The notes under the pieces are model-generated. The model was not told the origin of the DNA. It was given only the letters and a program-made list of their open reading frames with translations, and did not search any database. DNA of 64,000 bases, taken from Viola odorata (Eukaryota; Streptophyta; Magnoliopsida; Malpighiales; Violaceae). A program made the position numbers and the translations under genes. Shown here one piece after another: positions 34,599-45,410 of the stretch. The stretch lies in assembly GCA_963691705.1 (NCBI GenBank), contig OY829542.1:19640579-19704578 (forward strand), given 5' to 3'. Position 1 is the first letter of the stretch. The number at the start of each line of letters is the position of its first letter.

Positions 34599-37500
34599 AT
34601 GACCAGGTCATCTAGTTCACAACCACTACCTTACATTCCAGAGATTTCTAGAACGGAAACAGCAATCAGAATTTCCAAACGAAAATTCAGTGAGTTTTCC
34701 TTATCCGGATCAGATTCAGAAACAGAAGTCAGTTCATCTCGAGACCTTGAGACGAGCCAACCAGTACCTGAGGCTGAACCTGAACCAGAGATGGCTAATC
34801 CACCTGAACCTACCCTTCGGGAGCTCAATCAAGGAGCTGAACAGGAGTCTTTCCTGTGTATTAATTACCGTCCAGTACCAAATGACTGGGCCGTGAAATC
34901 AAATGTCATGCACAACCTCAGCAAATTCATAGGACATGCATCCGAAAACCCCTACAAGCACCTCCAGAAATTTCAATTTGAATGTGATGCTCTAAAACTG
35001 ACTGGAGTGAGTCTTGAACGAGCCAAGTTGAGAGCTTTTCCATGGTCTTTAGACGACTCAGCCAAGAATTGGTTTTTCAGTCTTCAACACAACTCCATCA
35101 ACACTTGGGCTGAAATGGCTGCCACCTTTCTCAAGAAATATTGGTCAGCAACCAAAGCCGGAGCTGCAAGAAAGAGTCTTGTTGCTATTCAACAGCGAGG
35201 AGATGAGTCTTTTGGCGAATACCATCAGAGGTTTAAAGACCTTCAAGAGGTCTGTCCTACCCATGGCGTGGCAGAGCAATCACTCATACAATATTTCTAT
35301 GATGGGATGTGTATTAAGGACAAAGAAAAGCTTGATTCAGCTGCTGGAGGAGCATTGTTAGACTTAACACCAAGTCGAGCAAGGGCTCTCATTCAAACTT
35401 TGGCAGATAATTGCCAACAAAATGGAGCTCATGACCGTACCACCTCTGCACACAATCTCAATGTGGCTGCTCTTGAGAGACACATGGAAGAAGTGTCTAC
35501 TTTTATGAAGAATTTTCCAGCCACAATCGCCCAAATTCAGCAAATTCCACCTCAGCAAGTTATACCTTGTGGAGTTTGTTGTCAAATAGGGCATATGACA
35601 CACGATTGTCCGCTCGTTGCAGACCCTACTGAGCAAGTCAATTCCGCCATGCCACAGCAAGGAAATTCATACTCCAACACCAGTAACCAAGGCTGGAAAA
35701 ACCACTCTCACTATGGGTGGGGTCAAAATCAGCAACAACCTCCGTTTGAGTGGAGGAATTTCAAGCCTAGACCCCAGCAAAATTACCAAAACAATCAAGG
35801 CAATCCTCTGCCTACTCAACCTCAATTACCAACACCACAACAACCACTACTATTACCAGCACCACCACAGATACCCATTGAAGAAACACTTAAACAAATC
35901 CTTCAACCTTTCATGCAATCAACCCAAGCTACCATAACTGATCTCCAAAAACAGATTGGGCAGCTAACCATGAATCAGCAGAACACATCAGGACAATTGC
36001 CATCTAACACAGTTGATAATCCTAAGCATGTTGTAAATGCTATGACCTTACGAAGTGGAAAAGATCTGCCGCCCAAGACCAGTTCATCTCAAGACCTTGA
36101 GATGAACCGATCAGAACAACAACCAGAATCTGAAACAGAAGTGTTTCAGGAATCATCAACTCCCATAGCAGAATCATCTACTCCAGTAGGTGAAGCATCC
36201 ATTCCAACTCCAGAAGCACAGAAAGAAGTTTCAAACCCTCAGGTAACACCTTTTCCTTTTCCCGAAAGGCCTTCAAAAGCCAAGAAGGAGAAGGATAAGC
36301 AAAAAATTCTTGAAGTTTTTCGTAAAGTTGCTATTAATGTGCCATTGCTAGACATGATATCTCAGGTTCCTAAATACGCTAAATTCTTAAAGGATTTATG
36401 TACTAACAAGAAGAAACTAGCAGGCATGGAAACAGTGAACTTTAACGAAAATGTTTCTGCTATTTTACAAAAAGAGCTTCCTACAAAATGCAAAGATCAA
36501 GGTACCTTTGTGATACCTTGTAAGATCGGGAGCAAGGAACTGGAGAAAGCATTGTGCGGTCTTGGAGCAGGTATACATGTCATGTCTCTTTCCATTTTTG
36601 AAACTTTGAATATAGGAAATCTTAAGGAAACTAGAGTTGTTATACAACTTGCTGATAGATCCATAGTCTACCCCGTTGGAGTAGTAGAGGATGTCTTGGT
36701 GCAGGTAAATGACTTTATTTTTCCAGTAGATTTCTATATTGTTGACATGCAAAAAGAGGATGTTACTAAGACTACTGATGTGATTCTTGGTAGACCTTTT
36801 TTGAGAACAGCCCGTGCTAAAATTGATGTGTATAATGGGTGTTTAACGCTTGAATTTGGTGAGGAAATGATTAGATTTAACATGTATGAAGCAATGAAAT
36901 ACCCTGAAGATTTGCACTGTGTTAATTTTTTAGATGTTATTGATCCTTTGGTTAATGACGTTTCTGAAATTAATAATGTTGATCCACTTGAGTATGTTCT
37001 TGGTAAGGGTTTGTCTAATGATGAAGTGAAAAAATTGCAAGATGAATTACCAATCAGACCTGAAATCCTTAATCTTGTCAAGGAGCTGGATGTTTTAGAC
37101 ACTACTACAGGTACTGTACAAGCTTTAGAATCAACAGACCAAGTCACTAAACTTCAACCTTCGATTTTGCAGGCACCCGACTTGGAACTCAAAACACTAC
37201 CTGATCACTTAAAGTACTCGTTTCTAGGCCTTGAGAAGAGCCTACCAGTAATAATTTCCAGCAAGCTGACCAACACGCAAGAAGAAAGACTTCTGAACGT
37301 CTTGAAGGAATTCAAGGGAGCAATCGGCTGGACCATAGCCGACATCAAGGGAATATCTCCTGCTGTTTGCACCCATAGAATACACCTAAAAGAAGGCAGC
37401 AAAACCGTGAGACAACCACAAAGGAGGCTCAATCCTCCAATGATGGAAGTCATGAAAAAGGAAATTCTTAAACTCCTTGCCGCAGGTGTAATCTATCCTA

Positions 37501-40073
37501 TTTCTGATTCTTCTTGGGTGAGTCCTGTGCAGATTGTTCCTAAGAAATCAGGAATTACAGTGGTGGCAAACAATGAAGGAGAATTGGTGCCTATGAGAGA
37601 GCAAAATTCATGGAGAGTATGCATAGATTATAGGAGGCTGAACAATGCTACTCGGAAGGACCATTTTCCCCTTCCATTTATCGACCAGATGCTCGAAAGG
37701 TTGACAGGTAAATCACACTATTGTTGTCTTGATGGATTTTCAGGATTCCATCAAATTCCCGTAGCCATTGAAGACCAAGAAAAGACAACCTTTACTTGCC
37801 CCTTTGGTACGTTTGCATACAAGAGGATGCCCTTTGGTTTGTGTAATGCACCTACTACTTTTCAGCGGTGTATGGTGAGTATATTTTCAGATTTTGTAGA
37901 AAAAGGGATTGAAGTTTTCATGGACGATTTCACCGTTTATGGAAACTCATTTGATGAATGTTTGGAAAACTTGAGAAAAGTCTTGATTAGATGCATGGAA
38001 ACTAATTTGGTTTTGAATTATGAGAAATGCCATTTTATGGTAAATCAAGGATTAATCCTAGGCCATATTATTTCAAAGAAAGGTATAGAAGTGGACAAAG
38101 CAAAAATTGATGTGATTGACTCATTACCTTACCCATCTTGTGTACGAGATGTTCGTTCATTTCTAGGCCATGCAGGTTTTTATAGACGTTTTATCAAGGA
38201 TTTCTCAAAGGTTGCGGAGCCTATGTGTAGGCTGCTGCAAAAAGATACAAAATTCGACTTCAATGAGCAATGTAAGAGGGCGTTTGATCTCTTAAAACAG
38301 AAGCTAGTAACAGCACCAGTGATTCAAGCACCCGACTGGACAAAACCATTCGAACTCATGTGTGATGCAAGTGATGCAGCCGTAGGGGCTGTTCTTGGAC
38401 AGAAATTTGACAAATACCCACACGTGATTTATTATGCCTCAAGGATGCTTGATGAAGCCCAGAGAAATTACACCACTACGGAGAAAGAATTGTTTTCAAT
38501 TGTCTTTGCTTTAGATAAATTTCGCTCTTATCTTCTTGGTACTAAAGTCATAATTTATTCTGACCATGCAGCCTTGAAGTATCTTTTGACAAAGAAGGAA
38601 ACAAAGCCAAGACTAATTAGGTGGATACTACTTCTGCAGGAATTTGATCTTGAGATCAAAGACAAAAAGGGCAAGGAAAACGTGGTGGCTGATCACTTGA
38701 GCAGAATTTTGGTGGACATCAAAACAGAACCAGTCAAGGAAGAATTCCCGGATGAACACCTGTTTCTAGGCCTTGAGATGAGACCATGGTACGCTGACAT
38801 TGCCAATTACCTTGCTACAGGTAAATTTCATGGTCACTACCTTGCGCATGAGAGGGAAAAGATTAAGAGAGACGCCAGAAAGTATATATGGGACGATCCA
38901 TACCTATGGCATGTAGGAAAAGATCAAATCCTCCGTAGATGTGTGCTTGAGAGAGAAGTTCCTTCCATTTTAAATTTCTGCCATGCTCATGCTTGTGGAG
39001 GACACTTCGGATACAAGAGAATAGCACATAAGGTTCTCGAATCAGGTTTCTTCTGGCCCAATTTATTTAAAGACTCATTTGATTTTTGCAAAACTTGTTT
39101 AGCTTGTCAAAAGACGGGTAATATTTCTTCAAAAGATCAGATACCTTTAACCCCAATTTTTGTTTGTGAGATTTTTGATGTTTGGGGGATAGACTTCATG
39201 GGTCCATTCCCCAATTCAGGAGGAAACTTCTACATCATTTTGGCAGTAGACTACCTATCTAAATGGGTGGAAGCGAAGGCAACAAGGGCTGATGATTCAA
39301 AGACTGTTGTTTCATTCTTGAAATCCCAAGTCCTTAACAGATTTGGAGTGCCACGAGTGATCATCAGTGACAGAGGCAGCCACTTCTGTAACAAGATTGT
39401 GTCATCTCTCTTTGCCAAGTACAACATCACACATCGTGTGTCCACTGCCTATCATCCTCAAACGAATGGGTTGGCTGAATTGTCAAGTAGAGAAGTTAAA
39501 TCCATTTTGAGCAAGACGGTCAGAACAGATCGAGGAGACTGGAGTCAGAGACTAGATGATGCATTATGGGCGTATAGAACAGCATACAAGACCTCTATCG
39601 GGATAACTCCTTATAAGTTGGTTTATGGCAAATCATGTCATTTACCCGTGGAAATTCAGCACCGAGCCTACTGGGCTATTAAACAATGCAACATGAACCT
39701 TTCAGAAGCTGGATCACACAGTAAATTACAAGTTCAGGAGTTGGAGGAGATAAGAAATGATGCCTATGAAAATTCTGCCATCATCAAGGCCAAGGCCAAA
39801 GTGTACCATGACAGGTCTATTCGTCCCAAGGCCTTGACAGTTGGGCAGAAGGTTCTACTTTTCAGCTCTAGATTTCGCATCCTTGCTGGAAAATTGAAGA
39901 GCCGCTGGACTGGTCCTTATGTCATTACTAATGTGTACCCCAATGGTGCTGTTGATATTCAAAACCAGGAGGATCAGAACATTTTCAAGGTTAATGGGCA
40001 TCGTCTCAAACCTTTTTATGAGGGATTCCAAAACCACACCGTGGAGAGCACCACGCTTGAATCACCTCCATGA
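34599..40073 (+). CDS. Athila-type gag-pol polyprotein (1824 aa), uninterrupted, protease Asp lost
   Basis: The first ATG of the frame is 34599 (MTRSSSSQ); the frame is open to TGA at 40071-40073. Gag has FPWSLDDSAKNWFFSLQ (residues about 145-160) and a CX2CX4HX4C zinc knuckle (324-337, CGVCCQIGHMTHDC). The protease region reads KALCGLGAGIHVMSL. Athila-type proteases usually have ALCDLGAS here, so the catalytic Asp is apparently Gly654 (codon GGT, 36558-36560). Reverse transcriptase has FMDDF (1107-1111). RNase H follows with FELMCDASDAAVGAVLG. Integrase has the H-H/CKTCLAC zinc site and a D1532-D1591-35 residues-E1627 catalytic triad. Gag, reverse transcriptase, RNase H and integrase look intact. 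Processing would fail unless another element supplies protease. Position 654 should be checked by alignment. Confidence 0.95.
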   Translation: MTRSSSSQPLPYIPEISRTETAIRISKRKFSEFSLSGSDSETEVSSSRDLETSQPVPEAEPEPEMANPPEPTLRELNQGAEQESFLCINYRPVPNDWAVKSNVMHNLSKFIGHASENPYKHLQKFQFECDALKLTGVSLERAKLRAFPWSLDDSAKNWFFSLQHNSINTWAEMAATFLKKYWSATKAGAARKSLVAIQQRGDESFGEYHQRFKDLQEVCPTHGVAEQSLIQYFYDGMCIKDKEKLDSAAGGALLDLTPSRARALIQTLADNCQQNGAHDRTTSAHNLNVAALERHMEEVSTFMKNFPATIAQIQQIPPQQVIPCGVCCQIGHMTHDCPLVADPTEQVNSAMPQQGNSYSNTSNQGWKNHSHYGWGQNQQQPPFEWRNFKPRPQQNYQNNQGNPLPTQPQLPTPQQPLLLPAPPQIPIEETLKQILQPFMQSTQATITDLQKQIGQLTMNQQNTSGQLPSNTVDNPKHVVNAMTLRSGKDLPPKTSSSQDLEMNRSEQQPESETEVFQESSTPIAESSTPVGEASIPTPEAQKEVSNPQVTPFPFPERPSKAKKEKDKQKILEVFRKVAINVPLLDMISQVPKYAKFLKDLCTNKKKLAGMETVNFNENVSAILQKELPTKCKDQGTFVIPCKIGSKELEKALCGLGAGIHVMSLSIFETLNIGNLKETRVVIQLADRSIVYPVGVVEDVLVQVNDFIFPVDFYIVDMQKEDVTKTTDVILGRPFLRTARAKIDVYNGCLTLEFGEEMIRFNMYEAMKYPEDLHCVNFLDVIDPLVNDVSEINNVDPLEYVLGKGLSNDEVKKLQDELPIRPEILNLVKELDVLDTTTGTVQALESTDQVTKLQPSILQAPDLELKTLPDHLKYSFLGLEKSLPVIISSKLTNTQEERLLNVLKEFKGAIGWTIADIKGISPAVCTHRIHLKEGSKTVRQPQRRLNPPMMEVMKKEILKLLAAGVIYPISDSSWVSPVQIVPKKSGITVVANNEGELVPMREQNSWRVCIDYRRLNNATRKDHFPLPFIDQMLERLTGKSHYCCLDGFSGFHQIPVAIEDQEKTTFTCPFGTFAYKRMPFGLCNAPTTFQRCMVSIFSDFVEKGIEVFMDDFTVYGNSFDECLENLRKVLIRCMETNLVLNYEKCHFMVNQGLILGHIISKKGIEVDKAKIDVIDSLPYPSCVRDVRSFLGHAGFYRRFIKDFSKVAEPMCRLLQKDTKFDFNEQCKRAFDLLKQKLVTAPVIQAPDWTKPFELMCDASDAAVGAVLGQKFDKYPHVIYYASRMLDEAQRNYTTTEKELFSIVFALDKFRSYLLGTKVIIYSDHAALKYLLTKKETKPRLIRWILLLQEFDLEIKDKKGKENVVADHLSRILVDIKTEPVKEEFPDEHLFLGLEMRPWYADIANYLATGKFHGHYLAHEREKIKRDARKYIWDDPYLWHVGKDQILRRCVLEREVPSILNFCHAHACGGHFGYKRIAHKVLESGFFWPNLFKDSFDFCKTCLACQKTGNISSKDQIPLTPIFVCEIFDVWGIDFMGPFPNSGGNFYIILAVDYLSKWVEAKATRADDSKTVVSFLKSQVLNRFGVPRVIISDRGSHFCNKIVSSLFAKYNITHRVSTAYHPQTNGLAELSSREVKSILSKTVRTDRGDWSQRLDDALWAYRTAYKTSIGITPYKLVYGKSCHLPVEIQHRAYWAIKQCNMNLSEAGSHSKLQVQELEEIRNDAYENSAIIKAKAKVYHDRSIRPKALTVGQKVLLFSSRFRILAGKLKSRWTGPYVITNVYPNGAVDIQNQEDQNIFKVNGHRLKPFYEGFQNHTVESTTLESPP

Positions 40074-41490
40074 TGATACAACCTGAAATAGCATCCAGTC
40101 GAGTCCAAGACTACAAACAGGGACGCTACGTGGGAGGCAACCCACGCCATTTCAAGCCATTCCATTGCAGCAAGCCAGGCAGCCTTCAGCATTTCCGGTC
40201 AGCTCCATCTCTAGGCCTTGAGATGGGTCAGATTTCGAATTTCAGACACAAACCCAGATTTCATGCCTTGGTCATGAAGCTTCCATTTCTAGCTGCAGCA
40301 ACGCCACCCCGGTTTAATTCTCCCTTTCTCTTCTTTTATTAACTATGTTTTTATTATTTTGGGTTTTCGTTTGTTTGGTCTCTTTCACATTGAGGACAAT
40401 GTGTCCAATAAGTGTGGGGGAGACACTTCTATTTTTGTGTGATTTTATGCATGTTTTTAATTTTTCTGATTTTATCCCTTTGCTGAATGTTTATTTCAAT
40501 TAATTGTGTATTTACAACTGCTTTTTTCTATTCTTGCATGAGTAATTTTTGTGTGTTTTGTTGTTTTTCACCCCTTTTGTATGGAATAAAATCCCAAAAA
40601 CTGAACTTATGTGAATACTTGATCAATCAACTCCATCTTGCAATGCTAAACACTTGTGACATTACAATTTGTATATTTATTCACATAGATGTATGATGAG
40701 TACTGCTGTCCTAGGAAATACTTTGCTAGAATTGCACTGTCTTCTCATCCCTAGGCCTTGGGATGAGGATCCTATCCTCTACACTGCTGCTAGTGTTTAA
40801 TTTCTGTTCGCATGAGTAATATTTAATTTTCTTGTGTGTTGGTCTCTCACCATACCCTCCTGGATTGCACGATGTTGGTGGTTCGGCACCATCATCCCTA
40901 TTTGGAGAAACTTCCGGTCGGTTGTGTGCTAACTCCTTAATTTTGGACCGATCATAGCACCCTTGGTAAAAGATCATGTCTGCATGAGCTTTCTATTTAA
41001 TTTGGGAATGTGGAAAGAAGTGAAACTCATGGGAAAAGAAAAGAAGTGTTGCAATAAAAATAAAAAATAAAAAGAAAAAAAAAAGAAAAAAAAAAAGAAA
41101 TAAATGGAGGTATAAGAGGCCGAAGGCCTAAATAAAAGAAAGATGGAGAAGAGGAAAAGATTGGTGGTGTTCTTTAATTTTGCTGTTTGTGTTTTTATTA
41201 ATTTTTATATTTATTGCATGAGTGTCGCAGCTAGTGTTTGGATTGAGTCGAAGGAAGAGAAGTCAGAAGTTCTAGGCTTGTATTTCCAGGTTGAACAACA
41301 TGCTATCATACCGCTATATGAATATTTGCACATTTGTGGTGTTTGGAGTGTTTGAGCATTGCTTGAATGAGTTGATTTTTGAAGCTTTTACTTGAGTCCA
41401 GTCCAAGGATTGATTTTCTGTACAGGGGGTGTATTTTGTGTGTTCTTAGTTCATGCTTGAGGGCAAGCATGGATTAAGTGTGGGGGAATA
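40074..41490 (+). other. Athila 3' internal region, no envelope gene, two polypurine motifs
   Basis: No long frame follows gag-pol. AAGTGTGGGGGAGA at about 40410 and TGTGGGGGAATA just before the 3' LTR (about 41479-41490) are near-identical polypurine motifs. The latter primes plus-strand synthesis. A purine run (mainly A) covers about 41055-41102. Confidence 0.7.
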
Positions 41491-43171
41491 TGATTGATGG
41501 TTTATTTTCAATGTTTTATCTTCTCTTTTATTATTAATTGAGATGATAATTATGCTACTTTGAGCTTGTTTCCTTCCTATTTTGCTTTTCAGGCTTAATA
41601 ATCGTTAATTGAGGAAAAGGAACGAAAAGCTTGAAGATCAGAGCCAAAAATAATCATTCAGTGTTGGAATTTTGATTTCAGCCTACTGCCTTCCGAGTTT
41701 GGTCTCTTCGTCCCAGGGCCACTTCACCATTTTGCCGAAATCAGCTCTTCTCGAGGCCTTGACATGAAGCGACCTGTCAGAGTTCCAGCCTGGACAGCAC
41801 TGGGCGTATTTTTGTATTTAATTTGTGAGTGCTGGTTCAGCCAGCCTGGAACCTGGAGGACATGGGCACGAGTGTTACTGCCTGGATTCCCTCTTCCACC
41901 TTGCAGAAGCACCAAGGGGACATCAATGGAAGAATGATAGAAACTTTCCCTTTGCATTATTCAAAGATTATTCTCTCCAAAAGTAAAGTAGTGCCCAACA
42001 CCAGCCTGGTATGGCAGCACATGCTGCAATTATTTTATGGTGAAGGCTGGGCCTTTGAAGTCTATCAGAGGAGTAGAAGAATGGCTATTAATAGAACAAC
42101 GAAGCTGGAGGAAAAATGGGGGGTTCGAAGAGAGAAAAATCAGCACTTCTCATATTTTTTCAGTTTTATTTCCAGCTTTGCTTTGTAATTTTCGGATTTA
42201 AACTTATTTTGCTATTTTGATTATGTATTGTAGCTAAGCACTCGGTTCCTGGTAGGGATCAAGAGATTGGCTGGTATGTTGCTTGTGAGACTTATTTGAG
42301 CTTAATAGAAATGAATTTCATATTTCTCTCCTTTTTATTTTAACTTTAAACTTGTCTTTGTTAATTTTTGAGCTTGATCAACTTGAATTTAATCTGGACA
42401 AGTGCAGTCAGTTCTCTTGTGATTAAATCACTCTTAGAGAACAGTAGTAGACGATTTCAGCAGGGTAAATGGGCATTTACTTGGTCTAAGCTGATAGAAG
42501 GAATTGAACTAGACTACCCTCCCATCTCAAGGTCTTGAGAAGGGCCGACCTGGGTGACAGCTGGGTTTGCTGCCAGACTTGACCAGACCTTAGGATGATG
42601 AATAATTCCCGATGTCTAGAAGAAGGATCTCACTGATTTTATCAATCTCTTGAGTTTTTCCCGTAAGCTTTCTGATTCCTTTGTTGAAGGCTCCGCATGA
42701 CCAAGCAAAGTGGCGGATTAGAATCTTAGGATGAGCTTAGGAAGGTTAGGGTGTTTTAATGGAAGTGATTCTTTTAATTCACTTTTGAAGCGAGATTTGG
42801 GAAATCTTAGTGTGAACTAATTTCCGCAACTTCTTCTATCAAAACCATTTCGAAAATGTATTTTGTCAATGATCAACAACTTGCCATTGCCATCTCGTAA
42901 TGATCTCTACCTGGAATTCTTTCTCATCAGTAATTCTCTCCATTTTATAACTGTTTTATTGCATACAACTGTCACTATTTTTACTGTATTTCCGTTAAAT
43001 CATAACTTCACCACAAAAACTTGGTTTTATACTTGGTTATTTGCAGGAACAACAAGAGTTAGACAAGCTTGTCCTTGTGGGATCGATCCTCTCATCACTA
43101 TCTACATTTATTTGTAGTTTAGCACTGAGTTGTATTTATATTTTTATGCGGGACATGCGACATGCCCGTCA
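41491..43171 (+). repeat. 3' LTR of the Athila element
   Basis: It has the same length and ends as the 5' LTR, with about 12 substitutions counted by eye. Confidence 0.95.
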
Positions 43172-43176
43172 TACTC

Positions 43177-44073
43177 CTACACATTGTACCCAGCAAAGAC
43201 GCCCACCATCTTCTGATATCTCATTCCAGCTCACCACTATGGTGAATATTTCTTCTATAGCAGGGTTCTTTATTGTCATCGCCTTCTCATACTCAGAATC
43301 CCTATCGTATTCCAAAAGGACAAGACCGCGACCCATGACCCTCGTTTCACAGCTCCATCCCAATTTGAGAACCAGTTCCTAAATTTCAGGGATATCTTCG
43401 ATGCGTTTTAGAATACCTACAACGCTTCTACGTAGCCAATCTAAGTTTTCCTTAGGTGGTTGTCAATCGATGACCTCAGCCTCCCCTGGCTTCAAGGACG
43501 AGGTGTCGACGTCCTCCAAACCAACCCCCTTAGTCCCAACTGTCCTATCCAGATGCTGGTCCAAGGAAACATTCCAGTGGCTAGTCGTTGTCCTCTTCCC
43601 CTCTTCTTCCCTAGTTGCTCCGCTGTCCTCTTTAACCACCGCTCTTGGATGTCCCTTCACCACCTCAGCCAAGGTGCGTGCCCTAGGTCCACTGTCTACC
43701 CTATTGTCTGTCTTGGGAAGACCGGACCTGCTAATGCTTGGTGCATAGATCAGAGACTGATGTCTGATCCGACCAGACCTCACTGTCCTCCTGCTACGCT
43801 GACTTAGACTACATCTAACAGCTGATGCTCCAATGTACTACTGGTCTAAGGCAATCTCCATGTCTCCACTCTATTGTCGACCCAATCAAACCTCACAAAG
43901 CCAAAACACTTCACTTCTTTGTTCCTTCGGTTAGGGATGAATACATCAACCAGACTCCCGAACAGTAGTAGTTGCCATTGACGTGTGATCAAGTACCGTA
44001 ACGCTCTATGATCCACGTGAGAAGGTAGGTTTTCTACATAAAATGATACAGCTTCAGCCCAACGCTCCGCCAT
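43177..44073 (-). pseudogene. LINE ORF1, N-terminal part with RRM-like domain, decayed
   Basis: The minus-strand ATG at 44073 starts MAERWAEAVSFYVENLPSHV, followed by LFGSLVDVFIPNRRN and KCFGFVRF. These are the two RNP-like strands of an RRM, a fold known at the start of many plant LINE ORF1 proteins that bind the element's RNA. A Ser/Thr-rich middle with stops and frameshifts follows (43463-43845). Then comes MGRGLVLLEYDRDSEYEKAM with VVSWNEISEDGGRLCWVQC up to the Athila TSD. The rest of ORF1 is at 32595-32858. Confidence 0.75.
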
Positions 44074-44245
44074 GGGAAGGTAGATTTCACCCCGACCACA
44101 GTGGGTGTGTCGGTGTTTGTTTTCACTCCGGTAGCAGTGGGCTCACCGGAGAGGCAAATCCTAGCCGAGGTGGCTAGGGTTTCAGAAAGGGGAGCGTTAA
44201 TATATATATATTTTAAAGTTCAGGGTTTATATTTAGGGTTTGTTT

Positions 44246-45108
44246 TACTTCCTTGGAATTGAAGTGTCCAGATCCTCTAAAGGTATATCTCTATCACAAC
44301 GGAAATATACTTTGGATTTACTACATGAAACTGGTATGTTAGCATGTCAGCCAGCTGAAACACCCATGGAAGAGGGCTTGAAGTTGTCAGTTGAACCTAA
44401 CCAAATCCCTGTAAATAAAGGGCAATACAAGAGACTGGTTGGGAAATTAATGTACTTGGCTCACACTCGGCCAGATCTCGCCTATGTACTGAGTATTGTC
44501 AGTCAGTTTATGCACAATCCTAGAGAACAACACATGAAAGCAGTCATACGTATACTAAGGTACCTCAAATCAGCTCTAGGAAGAGGAATCTTGTTCACCA
44601 AGAATTCTGATTGTTATAGTGTGGTTGTGTATATTGACGCAGATTGGGCCGGATCGATTGACGATAGACGATCCACCTCAGGCTACTTTACCTTTGTAGG
44701 AGGTAACCTCGTGACATGGAGAAGCAAGAAGCAAAATGTGGTTGCCCGATCCAGTGCAGAAGCCGAATACAGAGGCATGGCCCTTGGATTATGTGAAGCA
44801 TTGTGGTTGAAATTGCTCTTGACAGATCTAGGATTCCCACCTCTAAAACCAAATTGAGTTGTATTGTGATAATAAGGCTGCTCGTGACATTGCACACAAT
44901 CTCGTCCAACATGATCGAACTAAACATGTACAAGTAGACTGTTTCTTCATCAAAGAGAAGCTGGGTGAAAAGACACTTAAATTGCCTAGTATTGGATCAG
45001 AGGATCAGTTAGCTGACATTCTTACTAAAGCAGTTTCAAGTCAAGTATTCTCGAAGATTCTTTGCAAGTTGGGCATATGGGATATTTACGCACCAACTTG
45101 AGGGGGAG
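44246..45108 (+). pseudogene. Ty1/copia reverse transcriptase end and RNase H, second part, decayed
   Basis: The frame resumes with YFLGIEVSRSSKGISLSQRK, the continuation of the copia sequence cut at 23894. It proceeds through YKRLVGKLMYLAHTRPDLAY, the RNase H strand VYIDADWAGSIDDRRSTSGY and VARSSAEAEYRGMA. A frameshift near 44856 moves the rest (YCDNKAARDIAHN, then LADILTKAVSS) to another frame, ending at 45099-45101. The polypurine tract TTGAGGGGGAG follows. Confidence 0.9.
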
Positions 45109-45394
45109 TGTTGAATATTCAAACAACACGTCCGTTCCAACCATTGTGTTTGTTCCAACTGTTGTGTCCGTTCCAATAGTTGTGTCTGCACCAACCGTTG
45201 TGTCTGCACCAACCGTTGTGTCCGTTCCAACCGTTGTGTCCGTTCCAACCGTTGTGTCTATACCAACAGTTGCGTCCATTAATAGATAGGTGTAATACTT
45301 CTTATAAATAGGTGTTGATACTTATGTTGTAAAATATGAGTGAGAAACATATGTCTTTGAAATACATATATGCATTTGTTTCTACTATTCATCA
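45109..45394 (+). mobile_element. 3' LTR of the copia element (right end approximate)
   Basis: TGTTGAATATTC directly follows the polypurine tract, the standard LTR start. The right end is uncertain because no second LTR exists for comparison; LINE coding sequence is recognisable from about 45411. The U3 part is made of 18-bp tandem repeats. Confidence 0.6.
45131..45274 (+). repeat. Eight 18-bp tandem repeats in the copia LTR
   Basis: The unit is TCCGTTCCAACCGTTGTG with variants, eight copies in exact 18-bp register. Most copies contain a CNGTTR word (such as CCGTTG), the MYB-factor core. Open frames across them are repeat artefacts. Confidence 0.9.
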
Positions 45395-45410
45395 ATTATT
45401 ATTTTTAACT

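Larger units (their letters stand above)
32864..43171 (+). mobile_element. Complete Athila-type Ty3/gypsy retrotransposon (10.3 kb)
   Basis: Two LTRs of 1681 bp (32864-34544 and 41491-43171) start TGATTGATGG and end CCCGTCA. The TSD TACTC is at 32859-32863 and 43172-43176. A tRNA-Asp primer site, one gag-pol frame and a polypurine tract are in place. Protease-region and integrase wording (FDVWGIDFMGPFP, GYKRIAHKVL) and the tRNA-Asp primer site fit the Athila lineage. By eye the LTRs differ at about 12 positions (10 transitions, 2 transversions, no indels), so the insertion is young. No envelope-like frame was found. The insertion split ORF1 of the LINE. Confidence 0.95.
23895..44245 (-). mobile_element. 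L1-type LINE inserted in the copia element (nested insertions inside)
   Basis: The 12-bp TSD TACTTCCTTGGA stands at 23883-23894 and 44246-44257, the two halves of one copia codon context. A run of T at 23895 is the poly-A tail of a minus-strand element. After removing the LTR-like insert (24051-28321) and the Athila element (32864-43171) with their TSDs, the LINE is about 5.8 kb, near full length for plant L1. On the minus strand ORF1 (from 44073) precedes endonuclease and reverse transcriptase (32138 down to about 28330). Stops and frameshifts are frequent, so it is inactive. Confidence 0.9.

Noticed and set aside
40726..41355. Small frames after gag-pol as an envelope gene
   Set aside because: They are short, on both strands, without signal peptide, Cys pattern or membrane segment in a single frame.
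45025..45289. Repetitive Val/Thr frames at the copia 3' end
   Set aside because: They are translations of the 18-bp LTR repeat.
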